The translations under genes were made by a program, and so were the position numbers. A DNA stretch of 64,000 nt from NCBI GenBank assembly GCA_018713055.1, contig DVFW01000028.1, forward strand, positions 1 through 64,000, given 5' to 3'. The DNA is from Scatavimonas merdigallinarum. Its GTDB lineage: Bacteria; Bacillota; Clostridia; Oscillospirales; Acutalibacteraceae. Of this stretch, positions 35,802-44,701 are shown one piece after another. The notes beneath the pieces are model-generated. The model did not search any database, was not told the origin of the DNA, and worked only from the letters and a program-made list of their open reading frames with translations. Every line of letters begins with the position of its first letter. Positions within the stretch are counted from its first letter, which is position 1.

Positions 35802-37873
35802 TGGATATGCTCCATACAAACCCGGAGGTGCTGGCCCCGGCCGGCTCTTTTGAAGCTGCCGTTGCAGCTGTGCGCGCGGGCGCGGGCGCCGTTTACCTTG
35901 GCGCAAAAAGCCTGAGCGCGCGCGCTTTTGCCCAAAACTTTTCTTTTCAGGAGCTTTCAGATATTGTCTTTTACTGCCATGCCCGTGGCGTCAGGGTATA
36001 CCTTACGGTCAACACACTGTTGACCGACGGCGATTTTCCCTGCGCCATACAGACGATCCAACAGGCCTGTGTGCTGCCGGTCGATGCGCTGATCGTGCAG
36101 GACATGGGCCTTGTGCGGATGATAAGGCAAATCTGCCCTTCCATGCCGCTGCATGCTTCCACGCAGATGTCTGTCCATACCCCCGGCGGGGCAAAGCTGC
36201 TGTATGAAATGGGATTTAAGCGCGTAGTCCTTGCAAGGGAACTGTCTGTACAGGAAATTGAACAGATTGCAAAAAGCTGCCCGGTTGAACTGGAAGTTTT
36301 CATACACGGCGCTTTGTGCATGAGCGTTTCCGGCCAATGCTATTTAAGCGCCATGCTTGGCGGCAGAAGCGGAAACCGCGGCCGTTGCGCCCAGCCCTGT
36401 CGTCTGCCTTTTTATGTAAAGGGCGGTACAGGCCACGACCTGAGCCTGAAGGATCTTTCCCTTCTTTCGCATCTGCACGCGCTTGCCCGGCTGGGCGTAT
36501 GCAGCTTTAAAATTGAAGGACGCATGAAGCGCCCGGAATATGTATACAGTGCGGTGAGCGCGGCGCAAAATACTTTGCGCCGCGGCAAAACAGCGCCAGA
36601 AGAGCGCAAACGCCTGCAGGATGTGTTTTCCCGCTCGGGGTTTACCGATGCATATTATACAGGGCGGCGTACACCGGCCATGTTTGGCATTCGTTCAAAG
36701 AATGACGTAACGGCGGCCACAGAAAAGCTTCTGTCTGCGATTCGCGCACAATATAAGGACGAGCTGCAAAACATACCTGTCTGTTTCCGGCTGTCTGTCC
36801 AGCCGGACAAGGAAGCGCTTCTTACGGTATCTGACAATACCGGACACACCGCCGTTGCAAAAGGGGAAGTTCCGCAACAGGCGCGCCGTTTGCCTTTAAG
36901 TCCGGACATATGCACGACGCAGCTTAAGAAAACCGGCGGCACACCTTTTTTCTGTACGGGCGTATCGTGTGAGATCGGGCAAGGGCTGTCCATGCCTGCG
37001 GCCGCGCTGAACCGCATGCGCAGGCTGGCGCTTGACGGGCTTTTGCAGGAAAGAGCAAAGCGTACGGCTGTGGCCTGCGCTTGTGGACGGTATGAAACAC
37101 AAGCCCCGCATGCCGCCGCTGCGCCTGCAGTCCGTGCGCGTTTTGCAGATACGGATATTCCGGATTGCTTCCGGGCATGTGAGTGGATCTATGTACCGTT
37201 GTTTTCTCCGCCTGAACAGCTGCGCCGCCTGATGGAAAACGGATTTTCCGTAGCGGTAGAAATTCCACGCGGAATGTTTGGGATTGAAGCACAGGTAGAA
37301 AAGCAGCTGAAGCTTGTTCGCAATTGCGGCGTTACGCATGCGCTGGTAAATAACATTGGCGCAATTCATTTAGCCGCCCGGCAGGGATTTGTCCTGCACG
37401 GCGGATTTGGCCTGAACCTTATGAACACGCAATCCCTTGACTGGGCACAGGAGACAGGCCTTTGCGACACGGAGCTGTCGTTTGAGCTGACTGCCCGGCA
37501 GATTGGTGCGCTGGGCGGCAAAATCAAACGCGGTATACTGGCCTACGGGCGTCTTCCCCTTATGCTTACGCGCAATTGCCCGCAGAAAAACGCGCGTGTT
37601 TCCTGTAAAGCATGCGGCGGAAAAAGCTGTTTGACAGACAGAAAAAAGCAACGGTTCCCAATACAATGCGCGTATACCTGCACGGAAATTCTAAACAGCG
37701 TTGCGCTATGTCTGTTTGACTGTCTGGACCGTTTTTCCGGCATAGACTTTTTCGTTTTGCGGTTTTCTGTTGAAAACCATGTGGAAAAAGAGGAAAGTTT
37801 TTACGCCTTTCAAGAGAGAAAACACCTTGACAAAGCCATTACAAGAGGGCTTTATTTCAGAGGTGTCCAATAA
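35798..37873 (+). CDS. U32-family peptidase (RlhA-like, with DUF3656-type region)
   Basis: The 691-residue protein starts PEVLAPAGSFEAAVAAVRAGA. Its U32 core carries the signature FIHGALCMSVSGQCYLSAML and GNRGRCAQPCRLPF, whose Cys residues form the expected iron-sulfur site. The second half is the extended region of long U32 proteins, with further Cys (NCPQKNARVSCKACGGKSC). E. coli RlhA of this family hydroxylates 23S rRNA C2501; others are called collagenase-like peptidases. The rRNA role is inferred from family. Its start overlaps zapA, as commonly seen in Clostridia. Confidence 0.9.
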   Translation: MMDMLHTNPEVLAPAGSFEAAVAAVRAGAGAVYLGAKSLSARAFAQNFSFQELSDIVFYCHARGVRVYLTVNTLLTDGDFPCAIQTIQQACVLPVDALIVQDMGLVRMIRQICPSMPLHASTQMSVHTPGGAKLLYEMGFKRVVLARELSVQEIEQIAKSCPVELEVFIHGALCMSVSGQCYLSAMLGGRSGNRGRCAQPCRLPFYVKGGTGHDLSLKDLSLLSHLHALARLGVCSFKIEGRMKRPEYVYSAVSAAQNTLRRGKTAPEERKRLQDVFSRSGFTDAYYTGRRTPAMFGIRSKNDVTAATEKLLSAIRAQYKDELQNIPVCFRLSVQPDKEALLTVSDNTGHTAVAKGEVPQQARRLPLSPDICTTQLKKTGGTPFFCTGVSCEIGQGLSMPAAALNRMRRLALDGLLQERAKRTAVACACGRYETQAPHAAAAPAVRARFADTDIPDCFRACEWIYVPLFSPPEQLRRLMENGFSVAVEIPRGMFGIEAQVEKQLKLVRNCGVTHALVNNIGAIHLAARQGFVLHGGFGLNLMNTQSLDWAQETGLCDTELSFELTARQIGALGGKIKRGILAYGRLPLMLTRNCPQKNARVSCKACGGKSCLTDRKKQRFPIQCAYTCTEILNSVALCLFDCLDRFSGIDFFVLRFSVENHVEKEESFYAFQERKHLDKAITRGLYFRGVQ

Positions 37874-37909
37874 ACCGTAATTATTTTAATTACAAAAAAG
37901 AGGTCTGTT

Positions 37910-38356
37910 ATGAAAGAAATTGTTCAATTTTTAAAGTTGAAAGAAAACGCCGTTTTACCCAAAAGGGCGACGCCGGGCGCGGCCGGCATGGATTTATACG
38001 CCTGTATAGAGCAGCCAGTCACGCTTTGCCCGCAGGAGCTTGTAACCATTCCCACCGGTATTGCTATGGCTTTGCCGCCCAGCGGCTTTGGGGCCTTTCT
38101 GTTTGCAAGAAGCGGCCTTGGCGTAAAGCATGGTATTTGCCTGTCAAACGGCGTCGGCGTAATTGACAGCGACTACCGGGGAGAAATCTGCGTAGGGCTT
38201 TGCAACGTAGGGAATACGCCTTATACCATTGTTCCACAGGAGCGGATTGCGCAAATGGTGATTTTGCCCGTTTGCTGTCCGGTGATAGAGCAGGTTACCT
38301 GTCTGGACCAAACACAGCGCGGTGTTGGCGGGTTTGGGTCAACCGGAAAAATATAA
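37910..38356 (+). CDS. dut: dUTP diphosphatase
   Basis: The 148-residue trimeric dUTPase hydrolyses dUTP to dUMP. All five motifs are present: PGAAGMDLYA, ARSGLGVKHGI, GVIDSDYRGEI, QERIAQMVI and the C-terminal RGVGGFGSTGK. AAAGAGGTC lies before the ATG. It is 36 bases after the U32 gene. Confidence 0.96.
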   Translation: MKEIVQFLKLKENAVLPKRATPGAAGMDLYACIEQPVTLCPQELVTIPTGIAMALPPSGFGAFLFARSGLGVKHGICLSNGVGVIDSDYRGEICVGLCNVGNTPYTIVPQERIAQMVILPVCCPVIEQVTCLDQTQRGVGGFGSTGKI

Positions 38357-38402
38357 TGGATCCGGGTTGTTCTGGTTGCAACTTTATAATTGTTTATAAA
38401 AA

Positions 38403-38424
38403 ATACACTTGATGACAAGTGTAT
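38403..38424. repeat. Hairpin in the dut / MinD-like intergenic region
   Basis: A perfect 9-bp stem ATACACTTG / CAAGTGTAT has an ATGA loop, inside a wider imperfect AT-rich dyad (about 38385-38450). No T-run follows. The rest of 38357-38617 holds the promoter at 38527-38555. Confidence 0.5.
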
Positions 38425-38526
38425 AACTGTATGAATTATACAATTTTATGAAAAGAAATCAGATTTTAGGTTATTATTACTATGAATTGTGACAAAAATT
38501 TGGCTAAAACATGGTGTTAAAACACT

Positions 38527-38555
38527 TTGACCTTTTGGTAAATTTATGGTAATAT
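38527..38555 (+). promoter_or_regulatory. SigA-type promoter of the MinD-like gene
   Basis: TTGACC (38527-38532) and TAATAT (38550-38555) have a 17-base spacer, about 60 bases before the start. Confidence 0.65.
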
Positions 38556-38617
38556 AAACAATGGACAGAGTTTTTACATGAAAAGCTCTTTTCGCTGTCT
38601 GGAAGAAAGGTCACACT

Positions 38618-39355
38618 ATGAGTAAAATTTTAGTTGTAACATCGGGAAAAGGCGGAACCGGCAAATCTACGATTGCCGTAAGCCTTGGCAACGCTCTTGT
38701 AAAGCGAAACAAAAAGGTGCTTTTGATCGACTGTGACAGCGGTATGCGCGGGCTTGATATTATGCTGGGGATAAGTAAAAGCCTGGTTTTTGACATTGCA
38801 GACGCAATCAGCGGCAACTGCCAGCCGGAACACATTATTTACCCGTGCCCTTATTCAGACGGACTGTTTTTGATCCCTGCGCCGCAAAACGCGCAGGATG
38901 AACTCAGCAGCAGCGTCTTTACCCAGTTTATAAACAGGCTGGAAAACGAGTATGATTATATAATTATAGATTCTCCCGCCGGCGTTGGCAAAGGCTTTGA
39001 AACAGCAGTTGCACCCGCACAGCTTTGTCTGGTGGTCGCCAATACCGAGCCTACAAGCGTGCGTGGCTGCGCTAATGTGAAGAAACGCCTGGCAGAGCTG
39101 GGAAAGCAAAATGTTCGTCTGGTCATTAACCGCTTTTCCAGGACGGGGTTTAAAGAACTGGGCGTTTATGAAGATCTGGACGCTGTTATTGACCAGACAG
39201 GCATACAGTTGCTTGGCATTGTAACAGAAAATCGCCAGGTTGTGTACGCCATACAGAAGGGGCTGTCTTATACCGGCAGATGTACGGCGCTGAAAGCTGT
39301 GGACAATCTGGCTGCACGCATAGACGGAGAAGCCCGGCCGCTTGCCGTATATTGA
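38618..39355 (+). CDS. MinD-like ParA-family ATPase
   Basis: The 245-residue P-loop ATPase has the deviant Walker A KGGTGKST. MinD-like features include LLIDCDSGMRGLDIML, IIIDSPAGVG and VVANTEPTSVRGCANVKKRL. MinD positions the division site by membrane-dependent cycling. Here the C-terminus ends RIDGEARPLAVY, without the amphipathic membrane-targeting helix of true MinD, and no minC or minE is adjacent. mgsA follows after about 70 bases, as in some Clostridia min loci, which suggests a reduced min operon. GAAAGG precedes the ATG. Confidence 0.85.
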   Translation: MSKILVVTSGKGGTGKSTIAVSLGNALVKRNKKVLLIDCDSGMRGLDIMLGISKSLVFDIADAISGNCQPEHIIYPCPYSDGLFLIPAPQNAQDELSSSVFTQFINRLENEYDYIIIDSPAGVGKGFETAVAPAQLCLVVANTEPTSVRGCANVKKRLAELGKQNVRLVINRFSRTGFKELGVYEDLDAVIDQTGIQLLGIVTENRQVVYAIQKGLSYTGRCTALKAVDNLAARIDGEARPLAVY

Positions 39356-39426
39356 AAGCGAGTAAAAAATAGCGAGTGTCTGTTTTCTGTTATGGAATAT
39401 CTAAATATAATTAGGAGGGCTTGTGT

Positions 39427-39825
39427 ATGAATATCGCATTAATCGCGCATGATGAAAAAAAAGAGTTGATGGTACAGTTCTGCATTGCATACTGTGGCAT
39501 TTTAAGCCGGCACAGCTTATGTGCGACAGGTACGACGGGCAAGATGGTTTCTGAATCTACCGGTCTTGAAATTCAAAAATTTTTAAGCGGTTCCCAGGGC
39601 GGCGACCAGCAAATCGCGGCGCGTATAGCCTGTAACGAGGTGGACATGCTTTTGTTTTTCCGCGACCCGCTTAATCCAAAGCCGCATGAACCGAACGATA
39701 TCAATTTGCTGCGCCTGTGCGATATGCACAACATTCCTGTTGCGACCAATATTGCAACGGCCGAGGTTTTGATCCATGGCCTGGAGCGCGGCGATCTGGA
39801 CTGGAGGAATATTGTAAAGCTTTAA
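39427..39825 (+). CDS. mgsA: Methylglyoxal synthase
   Basis: The 132-residue enzyme converts dihydroxyacetone phosphate to methylglyoxal plus phosphate, a bypass used when phosphate is limiting. Conserved segments are IALIAHDEKKELM, ATGTTGKMV, SGSQGGDQQIAARIA (catalytic Asp) and FFRDPLNPKPHEPND. The ATG at 39427 has AGGAGGG 7 bases upstream; an earlier in-frame ATG six bases before is less well placed. Confidence 0.95.
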   Translation: MNIALIAHDEKKELMVQFCIAYCGILSRHSLCATGTTGKMVSESTGLEIQKFLSGSQGGDQQIAARIACNEVDMLLFFRDPLNPKPHEPNDINLLRLCDMHNIPVATNIATAEVLIHGLERGDLDWRNIVKL

Positions 39826-39858
39826 CAGCCGGCGTTCAATTGGATTGTGAAAAAACGT

Positions 39859-39884
39859 GGGGGCAAAGCGCGCGCTTTGCCCCC
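39859..39884. terminator. Perfect palindrome between mgsA and hisS
   Basis: GGGGGCAAAGCG directly followed by its complement gives a 26-base perfect palindrome. No T-run follows on the plus strand, so termination is uncertain. No T-box motif is seen in this leader. Confidence 0.6.
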
Positions 39885-39946
39885 GTAAAAATCTATAAAG
39901 GCAGGTTTTGGCCGCGCCTGCTTACAAAAACAGAGGGGTTTGGCAT

Positions 39947-41257
39947 ATGGCATTGATCACAAAGAAAGTATACGGTACCGAGGATGTTCTGCCTGGGGAT
40001 AGTTATAAATGGCAGTTTATTGAAGACGTCATGCGTAAAGAAGCGCTTTCTTACGGCTTTAAAGAGATCCGCACGCCTGTTTTTGAGCATACAGAGCTTT
40101 TTCAGCGTGGGGTGGGCGACACCACCGACGTTGTACAAAAAGAAATGTATACCTTTGAAACAAAAGGTGGCGATTCTGTTACCCTGCGCCCCGAGGGCAC
40201 CGCAGGAGCGGCAAGGGCTCTTCTGGAGCACGCGCTTTATAACGACGGACTTCCTGTAAAGGCCAGTTACTTTGTTTCCTGCTATCGCTATGAAAAAAAG
40301 CAGGCAAACCGCTACCGTGAATTCCACCAGTTTGGCATGGAGGTGTACGGTACCGCGTCCCCAACCGCGGACGCGGAGCTCATTACCGCCGCGCAATCTA
40401 TTTTTGACCGCCTACATGTTACAAACCTGCAGCTGGAGCTTAACTCCATAGGCTGCCCCAAATGCCGCGCAAACTATTATACTGCGCTGACGGCTTATTT
40501 TTCACAGTACAAAGACCAGCTTTGCGAAACCTGCCTTTCCAGACTTTCACGCAACCCCATGCGTATATTGGACTGCAAAAGCCCGGTTTGTTCTAAAATT
40601 GCACAGGGTGCACCGGTTGTGCTGGATTATATCTGTGACGACTGCCGCATCCATTTTGACAGCGTGAAAAAATACCTCAACAGCGCGGGGATTGCCTATA
40701 CAGTAAACCCCAGGATTGTACGCGGCCTGGATTATTATACAAGGACTGTTTTTGAATTTGTGACAGACGCACTTGGCGCACAGGGCACCGTTTGTGGAGG
40801 CGGGCGCTACGATGGGTTGATTGAGCAGCTTGGAGGTCAGCACCTGCCTTCTTTGGGCTTTGCGCTGGGTATGGAGCGGCTGCTCAACCTGATGGAAACG
40901 CTGAAGATAGAGATTCCGCCGGCGCCTGTTTGCGACCTTTATATTGCGGGACTGGGCGAAGCTGCCCAAATGAAGGCGTTTTCTCTGATTGAGCAGGTAC
41001 GCCGCTCCTCTTTGATTGCAGAGGGCGATATTGTTGGAAGAAGCCTGCGCGCACAGATGAAATACGCAGATAAAATCGGCGCGAAATTCAGTATGGTGTT
41101 GGGCGACAACGAAATTGCGCAAAACTGCGCTGTTTTGAAAAATATGCAGACGGGCCAGCAGACGCAGCTCCCTCTGGACGACACATTTTTTGAAAAGTTT
41201 TTTGCCGTCTATCTGGATGCAGACGGCAAAGCGCTTATGGAACAGCTGAAAACCTGA
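39947..41257 (+). CDS. hisS: Histidyl-tRNA synthetase
   Basis: This 436-residue class II synthetase has motif 1 (EIRTPVFEHTELFQRGVGDTTDVV), motif 2 (TLRPEGTAGAARA, YRYEKKQANRYREFHQFG), the HisS-specific VRGLDYYTRTVFEF and motif 3 (GGGRYDGLIEQLGG, LGFALGMERLL). A C-terminal anticodon-binding domain follows. The ATG at 39947 has AGAGGGG 7 bases upstream. aspS follows 60 bases later, the usual Firmicutes arrangement. Confidence 0.97.
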   Translation: MALITKKVYGTEDVLPGDSYKWQFIEDVMRKEALSYGFKEIRTPVFEHTELFQRGVGDTTDVVQKEMYTFETKGGDSVTLRPEGTAGAARALLEHALYNDGLPVKASYFVSCYRYEKKQANRYREFHQFGMEVYGTASPTADAELITAAQSIFDRLHVTNLQLELNSIGCPKCRANYYTALTAYFSQYKDQLCETCLSRLSRNPMRILDCKSPVCSKIAQGAPVVLDYICDDCRIHFDSVKKYLNSAGIAYTVNPRIVRGLDYYTRTVFEFVTDALGAQGTVCGGGRYDGLIEQLGGQHLPSLGFALGMERLLNLMETLKIEIPPAPVCDLYIAGLGEAAQMKAFSLIEQVRRSSLIAEGDIVGRSLRAQMKYADKIGAKFSMVLGDNEIAQNCAVLKNMQTGQQTQLPLDDTFFEKFFAVYLDADGKALMEQLKT

Positions 41258-41317
41258 GGCTATTATAAAACGGCGTACGAAAAAATAGAAATTTAACACA
41301 AGCAAAGGGACGATTTT

Positions 41318-43093
41318 ATGGCAGAATTTATGACGGGCATGCATAGGACAGACAATTGCGGTACACTGCGTATGCAGGACGTGGGCAGGCGGGTTACCCT
41401 ATTTGGGTGGGTACAGCGCAGGCGCGACCTGGGCCAGCTTCTTTTTATAGACCTGCGCGACCGCACAGGCATTATACAGCTTGCGTTTGATGGCGAAACA
41501 GACCCCGCAGTATTTGAAAAAGCCCTGTCGGCGCGCAGTGAATTTGTGCTTGGTGCCGTTGGAACCGTTTGTGAGCGCAGTGCAAAAAATCCGGAACTTC
41601 CCACAGGGGAGGTGGAAATCAAGGTTGAGCAGCTGCGTATTTTGGGAGAAAGCGAAACGCCTCCGTTTGAAATTGTGGAAAACAGCGCCACAGGGGAAGC
41701 CACGCGCCTTGCCTACCGTTACCTGGACCTGCGCCGTCCCGATCTGCAGCGCAACCTGCTTTTTCGCCACAGGGTTGCAAAAATTACAAGGGATTATTTT
41801 GATGAGCAGGGGTTTATAGAAATTGAAACGCCCATGCTTGTAAAATCTACGCCGGAAGGCGCCAGGGATTTTTTGGTTCCCTCCCGAATTCATAAGGGAC
41901 AGTTTTACGCATTGCCGCAATCTCCGCAGATTTACAAACAGCTGTGCATGGTCGCAGGCTTCGACCGGTATATGCAGATTGCCCGCTGTTTTCGCGATGA
42001 AGACCTGCGCGCTGACCGCCAGCCGGAATTTACACAGATTGACCTGGAAATGTCCTTTGTGGACATGGAAGACGTTTTACAAATTGGCGAAGACTATATA
42101 AAACGGGTGTTTAAGGAAGCGTTGGGGGTCGATATTCCAACCCCGTTCCCTCGGTATACATACAACCAGGTGCTTGAGCGTTTTGGGTCAGACAAGCCGG
42201 ACATACGTTTTGGTATGGAGCTGTTTGACCTGACAGATCTTGTGAAAGACTGCGATTTTGCCGTCTTTAAAAATGCTGTAGAAAGCGGCGGCGGCGTGCG
42301 CGGGATCACCGCGAAGAACGCTGTAAAGACCTATTCCAGAAAAGAGCTGGACAAGCTTACGGAGTTTGTGCGCGGAATTGGGGCCAAGGGGCTTGCGTGG
42401 ATCCGTCTTACAGACGAGGGCGTTTCCAGCAGTTTTGCAAAGTTTATGACCAAAGCGCAGATGCAGGCGATCCTGGACCGCGCCGGCGCACAGACGGGCG
42501 ATGTGGTTATGATCATTGCAGACGCCAGCGACCGTCAGGTGCTTACTACACTGGGCGCCGTGCGCTGTGAAGCCGCGCAGAAATTAAACCTGCCAAGGGA
42601 GGGCTTTGCATTTTTGTGGGTGGTAGAATTCCCGTTTTTTGAAAAAGACGAGGAAACCGGCCAGTGGGTCGCCATGCATCACCCGTTTACCTCTCCAACG
42701 GACGAATGCCTCAACGACCTGGAGGGGGATAAAAGCAAGGTCTATGCCAAGGCGTATGATATGGTATTAAACGGCGCGGAGCTTTCCTCCGGTTCCATAC
42801 GGATTACAAACCCGGAACTGCAAAAGCGGATGTTCCGTATGCTGGGTCTCAGCGAGGAAGAAGCTTACAAAAAGTTTGGTTTTCTGACCGACGCGTTTCA
42901 ATATGGCGCGCCGCCGCACGGCGGCATGGGTATTGGCCTGGACCGGCTGGTTATGCAGATGCTGGGCGCTTCTACCCTGCGCGACGTGATCGCATTTCCA
43001 AAGGTGCAAAACGCAAGCGAATTGATGACAAACGCGCCAAGCGGTGTAGACCGGCAGCAGCTTGACGAGCTTGGTATTGCCGTTTTAGAATAA
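41318..43093 (+). CDS. aspS: Aspartyl-tRNA synthetase
   Basis: This 591-residue bacterial-type class II synthetase has an N-terminal OB fold (VTLFGWVQRRRDLGQLLFIDLRD). The catalytic core includes FIEIETPMLVKSTPEGARDFLVPSR, ARCFRDEDLRADRQPEFTQID and the bacterial GAD insertion. The C-terminal motif 3 is GMGIGLDRLVMQMLG. Length and architecture are normal. AAAGGGA precedes the ATG. A terminator follows at 43117. Confidence 0.97.
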   Translation: MAEFMTGMHRTDNCGTLRMQDVGRRVTLFGWVQRRRDLGQLLFIDLRDRTGIIQLAFDGETDPAVFEKALSARSEFVLGAVGTVCERSAKNPELPTGEVEIKVEQLRILGESETPPFEIVENSATGEATRLAYRYLDLRRPDLQRNLLFRHRVAKITRDYFDEQGFIEIETPMLVKSTPEGARDFLVPSRIHKGQFYALPQSPQIYKQLCMVAGFDRYMQIARCFRDEDLRADRQPEFTQIDLEMSFVDMEDVLQIGEDYIKRVFKEALGVDIPTPFPRYTYNQVLERFGSDKPDIRFGMELFDLTDLVKDCDFAVFKNAVESGGGVRGITAKNAVKTYSRKELDKLTEFVRGIGAKGLAWIRLTDEGVSSSFAKFMTKAQMQAILDRAGAQTGDVVMIIADASDRQVLTTLGAVRCEAAQKLNLPREGFAFLWVVEFPFFEKDEETGQWVAMHHPFTSPTDECLNDLEGDKSKVYAKAYDMVLNGAELSSGSIRITNPELQKRMFRMLGLSEEEAYKKFGFLTDAFQYGAPPHGGMGIGLDRLVMQMLGASTLRDVIAFPKVQNASELMTNAPSGVDRQQLDELGIAVLE

Positions 43094-43116
43094 AGACTTG
43101 TCTTGGGCATAAAACG

Positions 43117-43148
43117 TGCGCGCTGTAAAAAATACGGCGCGCATTTTT
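43117..43148 (+). terminator. Terminator of hisS-aspS
   Basis: TGCGCGCTGT / ACGGCGCGCA (10 bp with one G-U pair) is followed by TTTTT. Confidence 0.85.
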
Positions 43149-43149
43149 C

Positions 43150-43178
43150 TTGTGTTTTTCTGTACAACAGGCTATAAT
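43150..43178 (+). promoter_or_regulatory. SigA-type promoter of the SPFH-domain gene
   Basis: TTGTGT (43150-43155) and TATAAT (43173-43178) have a 17-base spacer, about 70 bases before the start codon. Confidence 0.65.
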
Positions 43179-43246
43179 GATGTTATAGCAGGCCCTTTCT
43201 ACGGCTATGGAGAATGGCCTTACGGATTACAAAGGAGTGACGCAAT

Positions 43247-44515
43247 ATGGGAATTATTAAAGCGGTAGCAGGCGCTATAGGCGGCGGGCTCGCCGATCAG
43301 TGGCTGGAGGTATACGAGCCGTCCGATATGCAGGACACGACGGTTTTTGTCCCGGGTGTGAAGGTGCACAAGGACAGCCGCAGAACCAGCAATACAAAGG
43401 GGACCGACAACACTGTATCCAACGGTTCGATTATACATGTGTACGACGACCAGCTTATGCTTTTGCTCGACGGCGGCAAGGTGGTTGACTATACCGCTGA
43501 GCCGGGCTATTATAAAGTGGAAAACTCCGCGCTGCCTTCCATGTTTAACGGCCAGTTTAAAGATACGCTTAAGGAATCGTTCAGCCGTATAAAATATGGC
43601 GGTATTACGCCTACCGCCCAAAAGGTATTTTATATCAACACGCAGGAGATCAAGGGGATAAAATTTGGCACGCCCAACCCGGTCAATTATTTTGACAATT
43701 TCTATAATGCCGAGCTGCATTTGCGGGCGCACGGTACGTATTCCATCCGTATTACCGACCCGTTTAAATTTTATGCGGAAGCTATTCCAAGAGCTGCCGT
43801 AACTTCCAATACAAGCGTGGATATTTCACAGATTAACAGTCAGTATCTGGCGGAATTTTTGGAGGCGTTTCAGGCGGCGCTCAACCAGCTTTCTGCCGAC
43901 GGAGAGCGGATTTCGTTTGTGACCTCAAAAGGGACGCTTTTGAGCCGCCATATGCGCACCATTTTGGACGAGGAGTGGAACCAGGCGCGCGGTTTTGTTG
44001 TGGAAGCGGTCGGTATTGCAAGCATTTCCTATGATGAAGAGTCACAAAGGCTGATCAACCTGCGTAACGAAGGCGCCATGCTGTCTGACCAGAATATCCA
44101 GGCCGGCTATATGGCTGGAAAAATCGGTGAAGGGATTGCCTCCGCCGGGGAAAACCAAAACGGAGCCATGGCGGGCTTTCTGGGTATGGGCATGGCTATG
44201 AATGCGGGTGGAAATATTATGGGTGGTTATCAGCAGGCGCAGCAGCAACAGCAGCAGGCAAATGCAAACGCACAACCACAGTGGACCTGTGACTGCGGTG
44301 CAAAAAACAGCGGCAAATTTTGCAGCGAATGCGGCAAACCAAGACCGGAAGAGAACGGCTGGATGTGCGCCTGTGGTGCGAAAAACAGCGGCAAATTTTG
44401 CAGTGAATGCGGCAAACCGAAACCCACGCAGCCGGTAAAATGCAGCAAATGCGGCTATGAGCCAAAGGGCGATACACCAAAATTCTGTCCGGAATGCGGG
44501 CATCCGTTTGCATAA
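43247..44515 (+). CDS. SPFH-domain, virion core-like protein (YdjI-type) with three zinc ribbons
   Basis: The protein (422 residues) begins MGIIKAVAGAIGGGLADQWLEVYEP and carries an SPFH/band-7-like domain (about 25-265). Family members such as B. subtilis YdjI are linked to PspA-type membrane stress. A Gly/Met-rich helical part and a Gln-rich linker (about 290-345) lead to three C-terminal zinc ribbons. The first two are near-identical copies, each containing CGAKNSGKFCSECGKP; the third is CSKCGYEPKGDTPKFCPECG. GGAGTG lies ahead of the ATG. It is monocistronic, without the usual ydjF/G/H-like partners. Confidence 0.85.
   Translation: MGIIKAVAGAIGGGLADQWLEVYEPSDMQDTTVFVPGVKVHKDSRRTSNTKGTDNTVSNGSIIHVYDDQLMLLLDGGKVVDYTAEPGYYKVENSALPSMFNGQFKDTLKESFSRIKYGGITPTAQKVFYINTQEIKGIKFGTPNPVNYFDNFYNAELHLRAHGTYSIRITDPFKFYAEAIPRAAVTSNTSVDISQINSQYLAEFLEAFQAALNQLSADGERISFVTSKGTLLSRHMRTILDEEWNQARGFVVEAVGIASISYDEESQRLINLRNEGAMLSDQNIQAGYMAGKIGEGIASAGENQNGAMAGFLGMGMAMNAGGNIMGGYQQAQQQQQQANANAQPQWTCDCGAKNSGKFCSECGKPRPEENGWMCACGAKNSGKFCSECGKPKPTQPVKCSKCGYEPKGDTPKFCPECGHPFA
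44291..44418 (+). repeat. Tandem coding repeat of a zinc ribbon
   Basis: Two 50-base segments (44291-44340 and 44369-44418), 78 bases apart, differ at only a few positions. They encode two copies of a CGAKNSGKFCSECGKP unit with a period of 26 codons, which shows a recent duplication. Confidence 0.85.
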
Positions 44516-44533
44516 AGGCATACAGGGAATTTT

Positions 44534-44563
44534 AAGGGGAAACAGTTGTGTTTCCCCTTTTTT
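44534..44563 (+). terminator. Terminator of the SPFH-domain gene
   Basis: A 10-bp stem AAGGGGAAAC / GTTTCCCCTT is followed by TTTT, 18 bases after the stop. Confidence 0.88.
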
Positions 44564-44575
44564 GTTTGCCCAAAC

Positions 44576-44660
44576 CTTTTGCGGGGTACTTTATAAGGGC
44601 TTGCAGCTTACCCGGCAGGTAAGATACAAGCCCTTATAAACACCTAAACACCGCAAAAAC
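44576..44660. repeat. Dispersed repeat, copy B (long palindrome)
   Basis: A long imperfect palindrome: TTATAAGGGCTTG and CAAGCCCTTATAA form the inner arms, and CTTTTGCGG and CCGCAAAAAC the outer ones. The apex holds TTACCCGGCAGGTAA. It lies between convergent genes. The left half resembles copy C (TTTTGCGGG-N3-CTTTATA) and the apex resembles the CCCGG-N-A-N2-TAAGA core of copies A and C. Confidence 0.6.
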
Positions 44661-44701
44661 AAATTTGCAGGGATACGGAAATCACAAAAGATTTTGTGGC
44701 T

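Noticed and set aside
39826..39946. T-box leader before hisS (also checked before aspS at 41258-41317 and metG at 50879-51040)
   Set aside because: No AGGGTGG-type antiterminator or specifier structure is present; the leaders are too short. Only a palindrome (39859-39884) and, for metG, a plain promoter are seen.
44230..44513. Minus-strand frames rich in Cys, Leu and His opposite the SPFH gene 3' end
   Set aside because: They are reverse reads of the repeated zinc ribbons and the Gln-rich linker.
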